A stretch of DNA of 64,000 nucleotides from Bacteroidaceae bacterium (GTDB lineage: Bacteria > Bacteroidota > Bacteroidia > Bacteroidales > Bacteroidaceae): assembly GCA_024398615.1 (NCBI GenBank), contig JAKSIU010000006.1, positions 1-64,000 of the forward strand. Direction: 5' to 3'. Position numbers and translations under genes: made by a program. The notes under the pieces were generated by a model. It made no database searches. It saw nothing but the letters and a program-made list of their open reading frames with translations, and was not told the origin of the DNA. How positions within the stretch are numbered: the first letter of the stretch is position 1; every line of letters begins with the position of its first letter. This document shows, piece by piece, positions 22,033 through 30,701 of the stretch.

Positions 22033-25000
22033 CTATTTCATGTCGGAATGTTGTTCACGACTGTCTATTTCCTGAGTCAGCATTCTCAACATGGCAGTCT
22101 TGTATTCCGTTGCCTTTGTCATGAATTCCTTGTATTCGCTGTCGGACATCGGCTCCGGTTTTTCAGCGTGTAACGGGTCAGCATGGGCATCAAAGAAATC
22201 GGCTGCCTCAATGATGAAATCGTATATGGACAATGCATATTCCCGGGAAGGAGCACTTGCCAAAATTAGTGGGCTGAAGGTGTTGAAGAACAGCGCCCCT
22301 TCAAGAGCTGCATACATTTTCTGAATATCATGTTGGGGCCTGCCTTCTGGTTCAAGTTTCTCAATCAGATCGTTATAATAAGAATATTGTCCAAGATTCA
22401 CAGTACTATAGATCGGTTTTTCGTGAAAGGTTTCCTTGAATTTATCATACAGACGGAAGTACAGCTGTATGTTTGCAAGCGAATTGAGTCCCATCCACCT
22501 GATTGAATTCAAATCATTGAATCCGTCCTGTGCAATGGCTTCAAACAAATCATTCGTCTGAGCCGGGACGCTGAGCATATATCTTGCAATGACCGAATCA
22601 TTCCGCAACCCCATTATGGCCACCGGATATGACATTCCGTATGCCAGATAGTCCTGAATCCAATAAATCCTGCACATGGTTTCATAATAGCCCATGTTGC
22701 CATCCAGAATGCTCCTGACCATTACATGTATGCTGTCGGCTGCCCATTCCGATTCAGTGTCACCGCCAATGTACGGCATGACGGTTGTGAATGAATCAAG
22801 TGCATTGACATACGATTCGATGTCCAGTCTGTCAATGCCATTTTCAAAATAGTCGGCAATACTTTCTGGCTGTATTCCAAATGTGACTGATACCGGTTCG
22901 TGACAGACATCTCCTGTCAGAACTACCGCACCTTCTGAACCGGAGAACAGTGCGGTCTCAAGTTTCGGGAAGACCAATTCAAAGTGTGTGGCCACAAAGT
23001 CTCCGCCACGATAGAATTCCTCGCCTACAGGTACGCCATCAACACGGGTAGGCATGATTTCCGTTCCATCGGGCAATATCAGCTTGAAATCATTTATGTA
23101 ACCTTTGAATGAATGCGGTTGCGCCAACACCATATCACAGTGAACGGTGGTCCTGCTGTCGGAGAATTCAATTTCCTTGACTGAAAAATGGTCCCCTCCG
23201 CCGTCCTGAACACCCTTCGGCAATGTCTTCAACAGGTATGTTACTCCGAACTTCATGGAAACGAACTGGTCATAGAAGTTTTCTGGCAATGAATTCGACA
23301 CCTGCAGGTTCCTGATGATGGGGGTGCCCTCGGCATCGCACAGGTCGACCACCTCGGCATCGGCTGGCAGGGCAGGGAAATAGTCGACCAGCACATACTT
23401 GCCCCAGTCCGGACTCCAGAAATACTTCTGATCAAAACCTTCAAGGCCGTATTTTCCGGTCTGATGGTATTCGTTGCCGTTACACCTTATGATACCATTG
23501 TTGATGCCGCTTCTGAGCCAAAGATCAGGTCCCTGCTGCACGTTTTCTACAATTACGGTCCTGTCGGCAGTGCGGACAATCTTGACAATGTTTCTCGCGG
23601 GATTGGGGTTGTATGAATACTTGGGACGTTTAATGACCTCGGCATTCCTGAATTCGGTATGGCTGGCGTTCATGCGGTCAACGGCCTTGACTGTCGTCAC
23701 GTTTCCAAACTCCCTGGTCATCTTTGTTCCCTGTGGTATGAGTGTAATGATGCCTTTGTCACTCTGTACGACCGACACCTGCTCAATGCCACGGTCCCAC
23801 GCAGCTTCGGCAAACTTCTGCAAATCGGCACAAGGCATATTTTCAGACGGATATATTGCCAGTCCGTGACCGTCAAACAGGTCAATCCACTTGAGCATCA
23901 GACTGACATCACCCGAAATGGAAAGGTCCTTGTATGTATAAGGTTTCCCGTTCATCCTGTGCGTGATTCTATCCTCATGCAGGTTGCATATCATCTCAAA
24001 GCGGTACTGGCCGCCTGCTTCCGGACCGTAGATGCGTACCAGACGGAATTCCGGCATGGTCATGTGGTCCAGCATATCCTCGTTGTTGGCCACATTGATA
24101 TGTATGCCCACCTTTGCCAGCTGCTCGGCAAGAGGCTGTGCCTCGGCCAGACTCTCTATGGGATACATGTACATGAGTGTCATTCGGGTGGTCTTGTAAC
24201 CTTCATGTTTTTTCAGATAACCGGCTATCTCATCGGCCTTCATGCTGGCTGTAACGTTATCGAATGTCTGCACTTTGGCAGTGCCGTCCTTGAAGAGCCA
24301 CACCTTGCCGTCTTCAAATATTGGCCAGTGGAAGTTTTCGTCCTGTGCGCTGGCGGTCTGTGCATTTGCAAACAGGAACGCAAATGCGATTACCGGAATG
24401 AATAGGGCTCTGAGCATATTCCAACGGCTTGATTCTTTTCTTTCCATCATATCTATTCGGTTCTTGAGTTTTGATTTTTTCAGCCAGTTGCCCATGCTTA
24501 TGCCGTTCTTCTGGGCAACGGCACCCACAAGCATCAATTTATAACTGACGGCATCGGTCCCGCTTTCCAGAACTGCGCGGTCGGCCTCAAATTCGTGAAT
24601 CAGCTCTATCTCGCTATGGAGCAGCTTCATGGCAGGATTGAACCACTGCATGCCCCAAAGCAGGTCGGCCAGCAGCAGGTCCAGCGAATGGAAGCGGCTT
24701 GCATGCAGATGCTCGTGCTTCCAGGCCATTGATTCGTCTGCCGATTCCAGCCATTGGCGGGGCATGACAACATAGCGCATCCAGTTGAGAGGCTGGCTTA
24801 CCGAGCTTGATTCAATCACGTCACAGCCGTCACGACGGTCGGCATAATTGCCCTCGTCAATGAGCCGTGCCACTGATTTCAGCGATTTTGTATACCGTAC
24901 GATAAAGAGCATAAGCCCCACGCAGTAAACTGCAGCAAGTATGATAATCCAGAAGGGAGTCTTGTTCGCAGCCGGCAGAGGTTGCCTGGGAGTGCTCTCC

Positions 25001-25251
25001 AAGGCAGGTTCCGCCAATCCATCGACAGGACTCACGGCAATGAGGCTTGTTGCAATATGCCGCTGATTGGGATGCATCTGAAGGGCTTTGACGTGTACTA
25101 AAGGCAGGGTTACTGACAGCACGACAATGAGAAGCAGCATAATACGGTTGAAGCGGTGGAATGTCTGCTTTCCAAGGAAGACCCTGTACAGCAGCACCAG
25201 TACGGTTACCAGTATAGCCACCTTCAATTGATATATCAGGAATGCTTCCAT
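22033..25251 (-). CDS. blaR1: BlaR1/MecR1-type M56 sensor metallopeptidase
   Basis: 1072 residues. Membrane helices lie at about 5-25, 36-55 and 100-118, then a cytoplasmic M56 protease domain with zinc motif HEHLH at 179-183 and the downstream ligand region HEFEADRAV near 219-227, then a fourth helix at about 285-305. The long remainder (about 310-1072) should be periplasmic; it is not the penicillin-binding sensor of classic BlaR1 but an unrecognised beta-rich region, so the signal is unlikely to be a beta-lactam. On sensing, such proteins cause loss of the BlaI-type repressor encoded 41 bases upstream. Length is large for the family. Confidence 0.85.
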   Translation of the reverse strand: MEAFLIYQLKVAILVTVLVLLYRVFLGKQTFHRFNRIMLLLIVVLSVTLPLVHVKALQMHPNQRHIATSLIAVSPVDGLAEPALESTPRQPLPAANKTPFWIIILAAVYCVGLMLFIVRYTKSLKSVARLIDEGNYADRRDGCDVIESSSVSQPLNWMRYVVMPRQWLESADESMAWKHEHLHASRFHSLDLLLADLLWGMQWFNPAMKLLHSEIELIHEFEADRAVLESGTDAVSYKLMLVGAVAQKNGISMGNWLKKSKLKNRIDMMERKESSRWNMLRALFIPVIAFAFLFANAQTASAQDENFHWPIFEDGKVWLFKDGTAKVQTFDNVTASMKADEIAGYLKKHEGYKTTRMTLMYMYPIESLAEAQPLAEQLAKVGIHINVANNEDMLDHMTMPEFRLVRIYGPEAGGQYRFEMICNLHEDRITHRMNGKPYTYKDLSISGDVSLMLKWIDLFDGHGLAIYPSENMPCADLQKFAEAAWDRGIEQVSVVQSDKGIITLIPQGTKMTREFGNVTTVKAVDRMNASHTEFRNAEVIKRPKYSYNPNPARNIVKIVRTADRTVIVENVQQGPDLWLRSGINNGIIRCNGNEYHQTGKYGLEGFDQKYFWSPDWGKYVLVDYFPALPADAEVVDLCDAEGTPIIRNLQVSNSLPENFYDQFVSMKFGVTYLLKTLPKGVQDGGGDHFSVKEIEFSDSRTTVHCDMVLAQPHSFKGYINDFKLILPDGTEIMPTRVDGVPVGEEFYRGGDFVATHFELVFPKLETALFSGSEGAVVLTGDVCHEPVSVTFGIQPESIADYFENGIDRLDIESYVNALDSFTTVMPYIGGDTESEWAADSIHVMVRSILDGNMGYYETMCRIYWIQDYLAYGMSYPVAIMGLRNDSVIARYMLSVPAQTNDLFEAIAQDGFNDLNSIRWMGLNSLANIQLYFRLYDKFKETFHEKPIYSTVNLGQYSYYNDLIEKLEPEGRPQHDIQKMYAALEGALFFNTFSPLILASAPSREYALSIYDFIIEAADFFDAHADPLHAEKPEPMSDSEYKEFMTKATEYKTAMLRMLTQEIDSREQHSDMK

Positions 25252-25292
25252 ATATTTATGCTTTATGGGTTCGTTTAATGATTCAGGTCAGT

Positions 25293-25652
25293 TCATTTTC
25301 TGGATTTGATCTGACGTATCAGCTCTTCGAGTTCATCGACTGATATCTTCTCATTATCAACAAGGGCCGAGACTGCGCTTATGTACGAGTTTCCAAAGCA
25401 GTTTGAGACCAGACTTCCCAGGTTGCAGTTCGCATATTCCTCACGGCTTACGGCTGCGTGGTAACGGAAACCGGTTCCCTCTTTTGAGTGTCCTATCATT
25501 CCATCGTTCTCAAGAATGCGCACACGTGTCGATATGGTGTTCACGTGCGGCTTCGGATCTGGGTAAAACTCCCTGAGTTCACTCACGGTCAGAGCCCCGT
25601 TCTTCCAGAACTGCTCCATGATAAATGTCTCAATTTCAGTCAGTCTTTTCAT
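25293..25652 (-). CDS. blaI: BlaI/MecI-type transcriptional repressor
   Basis: 119 residues, the usual length. A winged helix fills 1-72 (LTEIETFIMEQFWKNGALTVSEL, HVNTISTRVRILENDGMIGHSKEG, FRYHAAVSREEY) and a short helical dimerisation region follows (VSALVDNEKISVDELEELI). It represses its own operon with blaR1; the M56 protease relieves repression. Two tandem dyads just upstream are suitable operators. Confidence 0.9.
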   Translation of the reverse strand: MKRLTEIETFIMEQFWKNGALTVSELREFYPDPKPHVNTISTRVRILENDGMIGHSKEGTGFRYHAAVSREEYANCNLGSLVSNCFGNSYISAVSALVDNEKISVDELEELIRQIKSRK

Positions 25653-25682
25653 GATGTCATTCGCTTGGATACGGCAAATATA

Positions 25683-25719
25683 TAACTTATAGCATTAGTT
25701 AAACTTATGATATTAGTTA
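25683..25719 (-). promoter_or_regulatory. Tandem BlaI-type operators
   Basis: TAACTTATAGCATTAGTTA at 25683-25701 is a dyad TAACT-n-AT / AT-n-AGTTA. A second, AAACTTATGATATTAGTTA, begins 18 bases later at 25701. They lie 31-67 bases before the blaI start codon, so bound repressor would block the promoter. Confidence 0.75.
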
Positions 25720-25758
25720 ATTTAATAGCATTTAACATTTCCGATCACCATCGGCATG

Positions 25759-25780
25759 TTGGAAAATAGTCGTATGTTTG
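25759..25780 (+). promoter_or_regulatory. Promoter segment shared with marR
   Basis: Ends in TATGTTTG at 25773-25780. The 22 bases match 26777-26798 at 20 positions. Here the matching -33 box is poor. Confidence 0.5.
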
Positions 25781-25833
25781 CATTGAAACTGGATCATTAT
25801 GGCATTGGATAACATGGAAAGAACTGCTTTTAA

Positions 25834-26193
25834 AATAATCATCCTGTCTTTTGTGCGGTCCCATTGGTAAACCGTTGGGCAACGAATGTCAGGCGTGGCC
25901 TTGGTGATGATGAGATTGCCCGGGCCATCGCGTTCATGAGGAAATACGACAATGAAATAGTGAATCCGGCAACAAGGGCCATGCTTGTACAGAACATGGC
26001 GGCGTTCTGTTTTGTGGATATTGATATTGACAGCACGGAAATATATGAGCCGCTGTTTGCCGAATTTGAAAGATTCGCTCCCGATATTCCGAAATTCTTC
26101 CTTATTGATGCCGATGGCAGGTTCATTGATGCCGATTGTGCCCGTCCGTCCAGTGACGGAATTGAAAGTATCATTGAAAGTGCCTTTAAATAA
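25834..26193 (+). pseudogene. C-terminal remnant of a thioredoxin-like protein gene
   Basis: The frame is open from 25834, but the only ATG near the promoter (25798) leads into another frame that stops after 23 codons, so a frameshift or deletion separates start and body. The body ends IPKFFLIDADGRFIDADCARPSS, the typical last strand and helix of TlpA/ResA-like proteins of Bacteroidetes. The CxxC active site and most of the fold are missing. A TTG start at 25864 cannot be ruled out. Confidence 0.5.
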
Positions 26194-26231
26194 AAAAAAT
26201 CCAAAAGAGTGGCATATTTGAATTATTGTTG

Positions 26232-26239
26232 TAGCTTTG
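26232..26239 (+). promoter_or_regulatory. -7 box of the DUF4332 gene
   Basis: TAGCTTTG, about 53 bases before the ATG at 26293. No good -33 box. Confidence 0.5.
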
Positions 26240-26292
26240 TGAAAACTAATGATATACAAACAACAGTAACTAACCAATAATATCATTTTTCT

Positions 26293-26700
26293 ATGGCTTA
26301 CAAAATTGATCAGATTGAAGGCATCGGCCCAGTTTATGCAGAGAAACTTATTGCCGCAGGAGTAAAGACCACTGAGGATCTTCTTGCAAAGTGTGCAGCA
26401 AAGAAGGGACGTCAGGCAATGGCTGAAGCAACAGGAATCAGCGAAAAGCTCATCCTGAAGTGGACCAACCATGCAGACCTGTTCCGTATTACCGGTATTG
26501 CAGGCCAGTTCGCAGAACTGCTTGAAGCTGCCGGCGTTGATACCGTCAAGGAATTCCGTCACCGCGTTCCCGCCAACCTGCAGCCCAAGCTGGTTGAAGT
26601 CAATGAGGCAAAGAACCTGTGCAACCGCGTTCCCGCCGTTGCAGAACTTGAAAAGATGATTGCCCAGGCCAAGGAACTGGAGCCGCTCATCACCTATTGA
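26293..26700 (+). CDS. DUF4332 helix-hairpin-helix protein
   Basis: 135 residues with two helix-hairpin-helix-like units: IEGIGPVYAEKLIAAGVKTTEDLL at about 8-31 and a second at about 64-95 (ITGIAGQFAELLEAAGVDTVKEF). This is the DUF4332 family, whose fold resembles DNA-binding HhH domains of topoisomerases and RuvA. A non-specific DNA-binding role is plausible but untested. Monocistronic: own -7 box and one of the strongest terminators in the window. Confidence 0.85.
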   Translation: MAYKIDQIEGIGPVYAEKLIAAGVKTTEDLLAKCAAKKGRQAMAEATGISEKLILKWTNHADLFRITGIAGQFAELLEAAGVDTVKEFRHRVPANLQPKLVEVNEAKNLCNRVPAVAELEKMIAQAKELEPLITY

Positions 26701-26722
26701 TTCATTCAGGTACTGATACACG

Positions 26723-26758
26723 GTGCGGCAGCATGTTCATTGCTGCCGCACTTTTTTT
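26723..26758 (+). terminator. Terminator of the DUF4332 gene
   Basis: GTGCGGCAGC / GCTGCCGCAC (10 bp, 8-base loop) followed by seven T. Confidence 0.9.
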
Positions 26759-26766
26759 GCCTATGC

Positions 26767-26798
26767 TTTCATGAAATTGAAAAATAGTAGTATGTTTG
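26767..26798 (+). promoter_or_regulatory. marR promoter
   Basis: TTTC at 26767-26770, 20 bases, TATGTTTG at 26791-26798; the ATG follows at 26827. Confidence 0.65.
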
Positions 26799-26826
26799 TA
26801 CTGTATCAAACCAATACCGTATTAAT

Positions 26827-27288
26827 ATGCTACTGTCTAAAGAGGTCGCCGTTTATCTGAATCTTGCCGCCTGCAAGCTGAAACAATATACCGGCAATAT
26901 GCTCAGGCGCAACAATGTGGGCCTTACTCCCGAGCAGTTCCTTCTTATTGACATTCTCTGGAATCAGGGCCCCATGTCACAGCAGTCACTGGCCGATGCC
27001 ATGCGCAAGGACAAGAATTCCATAACCAAGATCGTTGACGGTCTGGAAAAGAAGGGGCTTGTAGTGCGTGAACGCAGTACCAGCGACCGCCGTTCCAATA
27101 CGGTGGTTCTGACTCATCTTGCCCAGCAGATGAAGTCCGATGCCAAGGAGAAGGGCATATTCATGCTGGACCGTATTCTGGATGGAATTTCAGAAGAGGA
27201 GCTACGTGCGTTCCTCTCCACTCTTGGTACGATGCTCCAGAACATGGAGACCGATGATTCCGGCAACCCGCTTCCACAGCCGGAATAG
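26827..27288 (+). CDS. MarR-family transcriptional regulator
   Basis: 153 residues with the MarR winged helix at about 35-100: LTPEQFLLIDILWNQGPMSQQSLADAM, then DKNSITKIVDGLEKKGLVVRERSTSDRRSN, the wing with its conserved DxR. Long terminal helices for dimerisation flank it. MarR proteins usually control a neighbouring efflux or stress gene; the MATE exporter gene lies on the opposite strand two genes away and is a natural candidate target. The ligand cannot be read from sequence. Confidence 0.9.
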   Translation: MLLSKEVAVYLNLAACKLKQYTGNMLRRNNVGLTPEQFLLIDILWNQGPMSQQSLADAMRKDKNSITKIVDGLEKKGLVVRERSTSDRRSNTVVLTHLAQQMKSDAKEKGIFMLDRILDGISEEELRAFLSTLGTMLQNMETDDSGNPLPQPE

Positions 27289-27317
27289 AATCCTGTTTTT
27301 CTTCGAAGGCTTATTCC

Positions 27318-27866
27318 TCAGTTCAATTTGCGCATTTCGTAGCCCAGGCGGTAGAGCTCCATGGCGGCTCCAATGCGGAACATGGATTGTACGGTACGTG
27401 CATAGACGTAGAAGGCACGCGGACTCTGCGGTTCGATGTGCTCCTGACGGATGTGCGCTACAGCGGCATCGGCACAGACTCTTATGGTTTCGTTTATGCC
27501 GGCTGTCTCAACGCTGTCGGGAATGAGTCCCAGTATGTCGCTCATGATATGGTCGTCCATGTCGTCAAAGCCGTTCGGACCGAGCAGGGCGCTGTACGGC
27601 TGGTTCTTTAGACGGTTCCAGTCGCGGTTCCACCAGCAGGCCACTGCCATTCCTATGTATGCGGCCCATGCAACGGAAACGGTTGGGTAGGCGGCTATTT
27701 CCTTCACTCCATCGGCCATGTATTCGGGAGCAAGCGCGTTCCACTTGTCGTCAATGTCCTGTGACTGCAGCAGTATGCCTTCAAGCATTTCGCGTTCAGT
27801 GCATATCTTGAGAAGGTCCTTTTCCAGACGGTCCTGGAACATGGTGTAGTAAAGACTGTCTTCCAT
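27318..27866 (-). CDS. Conserved hypothetical protein downstream of MATE
   Basis: 182 residues, soluble and mostly helical, without signal peptide. Notable stretches: AYPTVSVAWAAYIGMAVACWWNRDW at about 80-104 (a Trp-rich helix) and YVYARTVQSMFRIGAAMELYRLGYEM at the end. No family recognised. Its start lies one base past the stop of the MATE gene, so the two form an operon. It converges on marR. Confidence 0.65.
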   Translation of the reverse strand: MEDSLYYTMFQDRLEKDLLKICTEREMLEGILLQSQDIDDKWNALAPEYMADGVKEIAAYPTVSVAWAAYIGMAVACWWNRDWNRLKNQPYSALLGPNGFDDMDDHIMSDILGLIPDSVETAGINETIRVCADAAVAHIRQEHIEPQSPRAFYVYARTVQSMFRIGAAMELYRLGYEMRKLN

Positions 27867-27867
27867 A

Positions 27868-29214
27868 TCAGTATTTATAGCGTTTCTTGAATTTCCTGAG
27901 CAGGAATATTGACATTATCAGGGCCATGCAGTCAGCCACATCGACTGAAATCCAGACACCGTCAAGACCGAACAGTGCGGGCAGCAGGAACACGCAGCCC
28001 ATCTCGAAGCCGAATGTTCTTGTGAACGATGCAATGGCCGATACTATTCCGTTGTTCAGCGAAGTGAACCATGCCGAAATGAAATTGTTGAAGCCCCATA
28101 TCATGAAACTCAGCATGTTCAGCCTTATGGCGTGAGTGGCCAGACGGCACAGGTCTTCGTCATGTCCTACGAACACTTTGGACAGGGGAACGGCAAGCAG
28201 TTCACTGCTCAGGGTCAGCAGGCACCCGGCCGTAATCAGTATGACTATGCTTTTCCTGAGCAGGCTGCTTAGCTCCGTATGGTTCTGCGCTCCGTAATTG
28301 AAGCTGATTACCGGTGAGATTGCCATGTTGTATCCTATGAACAGGGCTGCGAACATGAACGCAATGTACTGGATTATTCCGTAAACGGCCACACCGTCTT
28401 CGCCTATGAGCTTCATGAGCTGCAGGTTGTAGCACATTATCAGTACGTTGTATGAGATGTTGTTGACGAATTCCGACAGCCCGTTCGAGCATGCCTGCCA
28501 GATGTTCCGCCAGTCGCGGCCCGAGCGGACGCATTTAAGTTGAGTGGTGTTCCATCGGCCTGAACCTATGAAACCGAAATAAACAAGTGGGAACAGTCCT
28601 CCTATGGCCTGTGATATGGCAGTTGCTGCGGCAGCTCCGGCCAGTCCCCAGCCGAATGTCACAATGAACAGATAGTCCAGCACCATGTTTGCCACTCCGC
28701 TTACCACCGTTATCCATGTGCCAAGCTGCGGACGTTCGGCTGTCATGAAGAATGACTGGAACTCCATCTGGGTCATGAACAGCGGCAGGACACATAGCAG
28801 TATGCGGCCGTAGGTGGTGCAGTCGTCCAGCATCTGCCCCTCGGTGGCTCCCAGCCATACTGATATGGTCGGCATGAAGATGAACAGAAGTACGGCCAGT
28901 ATGGAGCCTGTCAGCAGCATGGTCCGGGTAAGCATGCTGAAAATGCGGTTGGCGCGTTCACGGTCGTTCTGGCCTATGACCATTGCCACCAGGGCGCTGC
29001 CGCCTGTGCCGAACATTATTCCAATGGCTCCCACAATCATTATGGCCGGCCAGACCATGTTCAGGGCAGCGAACGATGTGGTGCTGGTGTAGTTCGAGAC
29101 GAAGAAACCGTCAACGACACCGTAGATGGACATGAAGAGCATCATCAGGACCGAAGGTACCGATGTCTTCAACAGTCTTCCATAACCATAATGCCCGCCA
29201 AGTTCAATCTTCAT
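27868..29214 (-). CDS. MATE-family multidrug/Na+ efflux transporter
   Basis: 448 residues with about twelve membrane helices in two MatE halves. The start TSVPSVLMMLFMSIYGVVDGFFVSNY is the typical first helix of MATE proteins of the NorM/MepA type, and the second half begins near GVAVYGIIQYIAFMFAALFIGYNMAISPVISFNYGAQN, seen at about 270-305. It should export cationic drugs or metabolites in exchange for Na+ or H+. The operon also holds the hypothetical gene 27318-27866. The specific substrate is unknown. Confidence 0.88.
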   Translation of the reverse strand: MKIELGGHYGYGRLLKTSVPSVLMMLFMSIYGVVDGFFVSNYTSTTSFAALNMVWPAIMIVGAIGIMFGTGGSALVAMVIGQNDRERANRIFSMLTRTMLLTGSILAVLLFIFMPTISVWLGATEGQMLDDCTTYGRILLCVLPLFMTQMEFQSFFMTAERPQLGTWITVVSGVANMVLDYLFIVTFGWGLAGAAAATAISQAIGGLFPLVYFGFIGSGRWNTTQLKCVRSGRDWRNIWQACSNGLSEFVNNISYNVLIMCYNLQLMKLIGEDGVAVYGIIQYIAFMFAALFIGYNMAISPVISFNYGAQNHTELSSLLRKSIVILITAGCLLTLSSELLAVPLSKVFVGHDEDLCRLATHAIRLNMLSFMIWGFNNFISAWFTSLNNGIVSAIASFTRTFGFEMGCVFLLPALFGLDGVWISVDVADCMALIMSIFLLRKFKKRYKY

Positions 29215-29312
29215 TGCCGGAAATGACCTTCTTTAAAAAGGTCCGCAAAGGTACTGAAAAATCGGATTCCAAAAAAATGAGTATTTATAGAACAATTATT
29301 CAGATAAAGGGA

Positions 29313-29320
29313 TATATTTG
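29313..29320 (+). promoter_or_regulatory. -7 box of gdhA
   Basis: TATATTTG, predicting a start near 29324 and a leader of about 25 bases to the ATG at 29350. The -33 region is weak. Confidence 0.55.
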
Positions 29321-29349
29321 GGCAATTGTTCATCATAAAGACCAGCAAT

Positions 29350-30687
29350 ATGAAGACTGAAAAGATTATGGCCCAGCTTGAGGCCCGTCATCCCGGAGAG
29401 AAGGAATATCTGCAGGCTGTACGTGAAGTTCTGCTCAGTGTCGAACCTGTATATAACCAGCATCCAGAGTTTGAGGATGCAAAGATTGTGGAGCGTCTGG
29501 TCGAACCGGACCGCATCTTCACGTTCAAGGTGCCATGGACCGATGACAATGGCGAAATCCATGTGAATACGGGTTACCGCATCCAGTTCAACAATGCCAT
29601 TGGACCGTACAAGGGCGGACTCAGGTTCCACGCATCGGTCAATCTTTCAATTCTGAAATTCCTTGGTTTCGAACAGACTTTCAAGAATGCGCTGACCACT
29701 CTGCCCATGGGTGGAGGCAAGGGCGGATCGGATTTCTCGCCCCGTGGCCGTTCCAATGCCGAAATCGAGCGTTTCTGCCATAGCTTCATGCTTGAACTCT
29801 GGCGCAACATAGGACCCGATACCGATGTTCCGGCAGGTGATATAGGTGTGGGTGCACGTGAGATAGGCTATCTGTACGGCATGTACAAGAAGCTGGCACG
29901 TGAGAACACCGGTGTCCTGACCGGCAAGGGACTGACATACGGGGGCTCGCGCATACGTCCCGAAGCAACAGGTTTCGGAGCACTGTATTTCCTGACCCAG
30001 ATGCTGGAGACCGCAGGAGACAGCATCAAGGGCAAGACCATAGCCATAAGCGGATTCGGCAATGTGGCCTGGGGTGCCGCCACGAAGGCCACCCAGCTTG
30101 GTGCCAAGGTAGTGACGATCTCAGGTCCTGACGGCTATATCTATGATGCCGATGGTCTGAATGAGGAGAAGATTGCCTACATGCTCCAGCTCCGTGCAAG
30201 CAATAACGATGTCGTTGAACCGTATGCAAGGAAGTTCGGCGCTGAATTCATTCCCGGCCGCAAGCCATGGGAACGCAAGGTCGACATTGCCATGCCGTGT
30301 GCTACTCAGAACGAGCTGAACGGAGACGATGCCCGTCAGCTGGTTGCCAACGGAGTGCGTATGGTGGCCGAGGTTTCGAATATGGGCTGCACTCCCGAAG
30401 CCATAGACACCTTCATTGCTGCACGTGTCACATATGGACCTGGCAAGGCCGTGAATGCCGGAGGTGTGGCAACATCGGGCTTGGAGATGACACAGAATGC
30501 CATGCATCTGTCATGGGCTTCAAGTGAGGTAGATGCACGTCTGCACACTATTATGAGTGACATTCATGAACAGTGCGTCAAATATGGAAAGGAGCCGGAC
30601 GGCTATATCAACTACATGAAGGGCGCCAACATAGCCGGATTCATGAAAGTAGCCCAGGCCATGCTTGAGCAGGGATTCCTGGGCTGA
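29350..30687 (+). CDS. gdhA: NADP-type glutamate dehydrogenase
   Basis: 445 residues, the family length. It makes glutamate from 2-oxoglutarate and ammonia and is the main ammonia-assimilating enzyme in Bacteroides. Substrate-binding KGGLRFHASVN at 88-98, catalytic lysine K124 in PMGGGKGGSDF, and Rossmann glycines GFGNVAWGAA near 238 are all present. The start was placed at ATG 29350, which lies a suitable distance from the -7 box; an upstream TTG at 29326 is less likely. Monocistronic; the next gene converges from the right. Confidence 0.95.
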   Translation: MKTEKIMAQLEARHPGEKEYLQAVREVLLSVEPVYNQHPEFEDAKIVERLVEPDRIFTFKVPWTDDNGEIHVNTGYRIQFNNAIGPYKGGLRFHASVNLSILKFLGFEQTFKNALTTLPMGGGKGGSDFSPRGRSNAEIERFCHSFMLELWRNIGPDTDVPAGDIGVGAREIGYLYGMYKKLARENTGVLTGKGLTYGGSRIRPEATGFGALYFLTQMLETAGDSIKGKTIAISGFGNVAWGAATKATQLGAKVVTISGPDGYIYDADGLNEEKIAYMLQLRASNNDVVEPYARKFGAEFIPGRKPWERKVDIAMPCATQNELNGDDARQLVANGVRMVAEVSNMGCTPEAIDTFIAARVTYGPGKAVNAGGVATSGLEMTQNAMHLSWASSEVDARLHTIMSDIHEQCVKYGKEPDGYINYMKGANIAGFMKVAQAMLEQGFLG

Positions 30688-30701
30688 TTAGGTCGGGATC
30701 G

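Noticed and set aside
23659..24405. 248-codon plus-strand open frame
   Set aside because: Antisense to blaR1; no domain and no promoter.
25732..26721. 329-codon minus-strand open frame
   Set aside because: It is the antisense of the DUF4332 gene and the thioredoxin-like remnant, both of which have recognisable protein families; the antisense translation is Cys/Phe-rich and without a domain.
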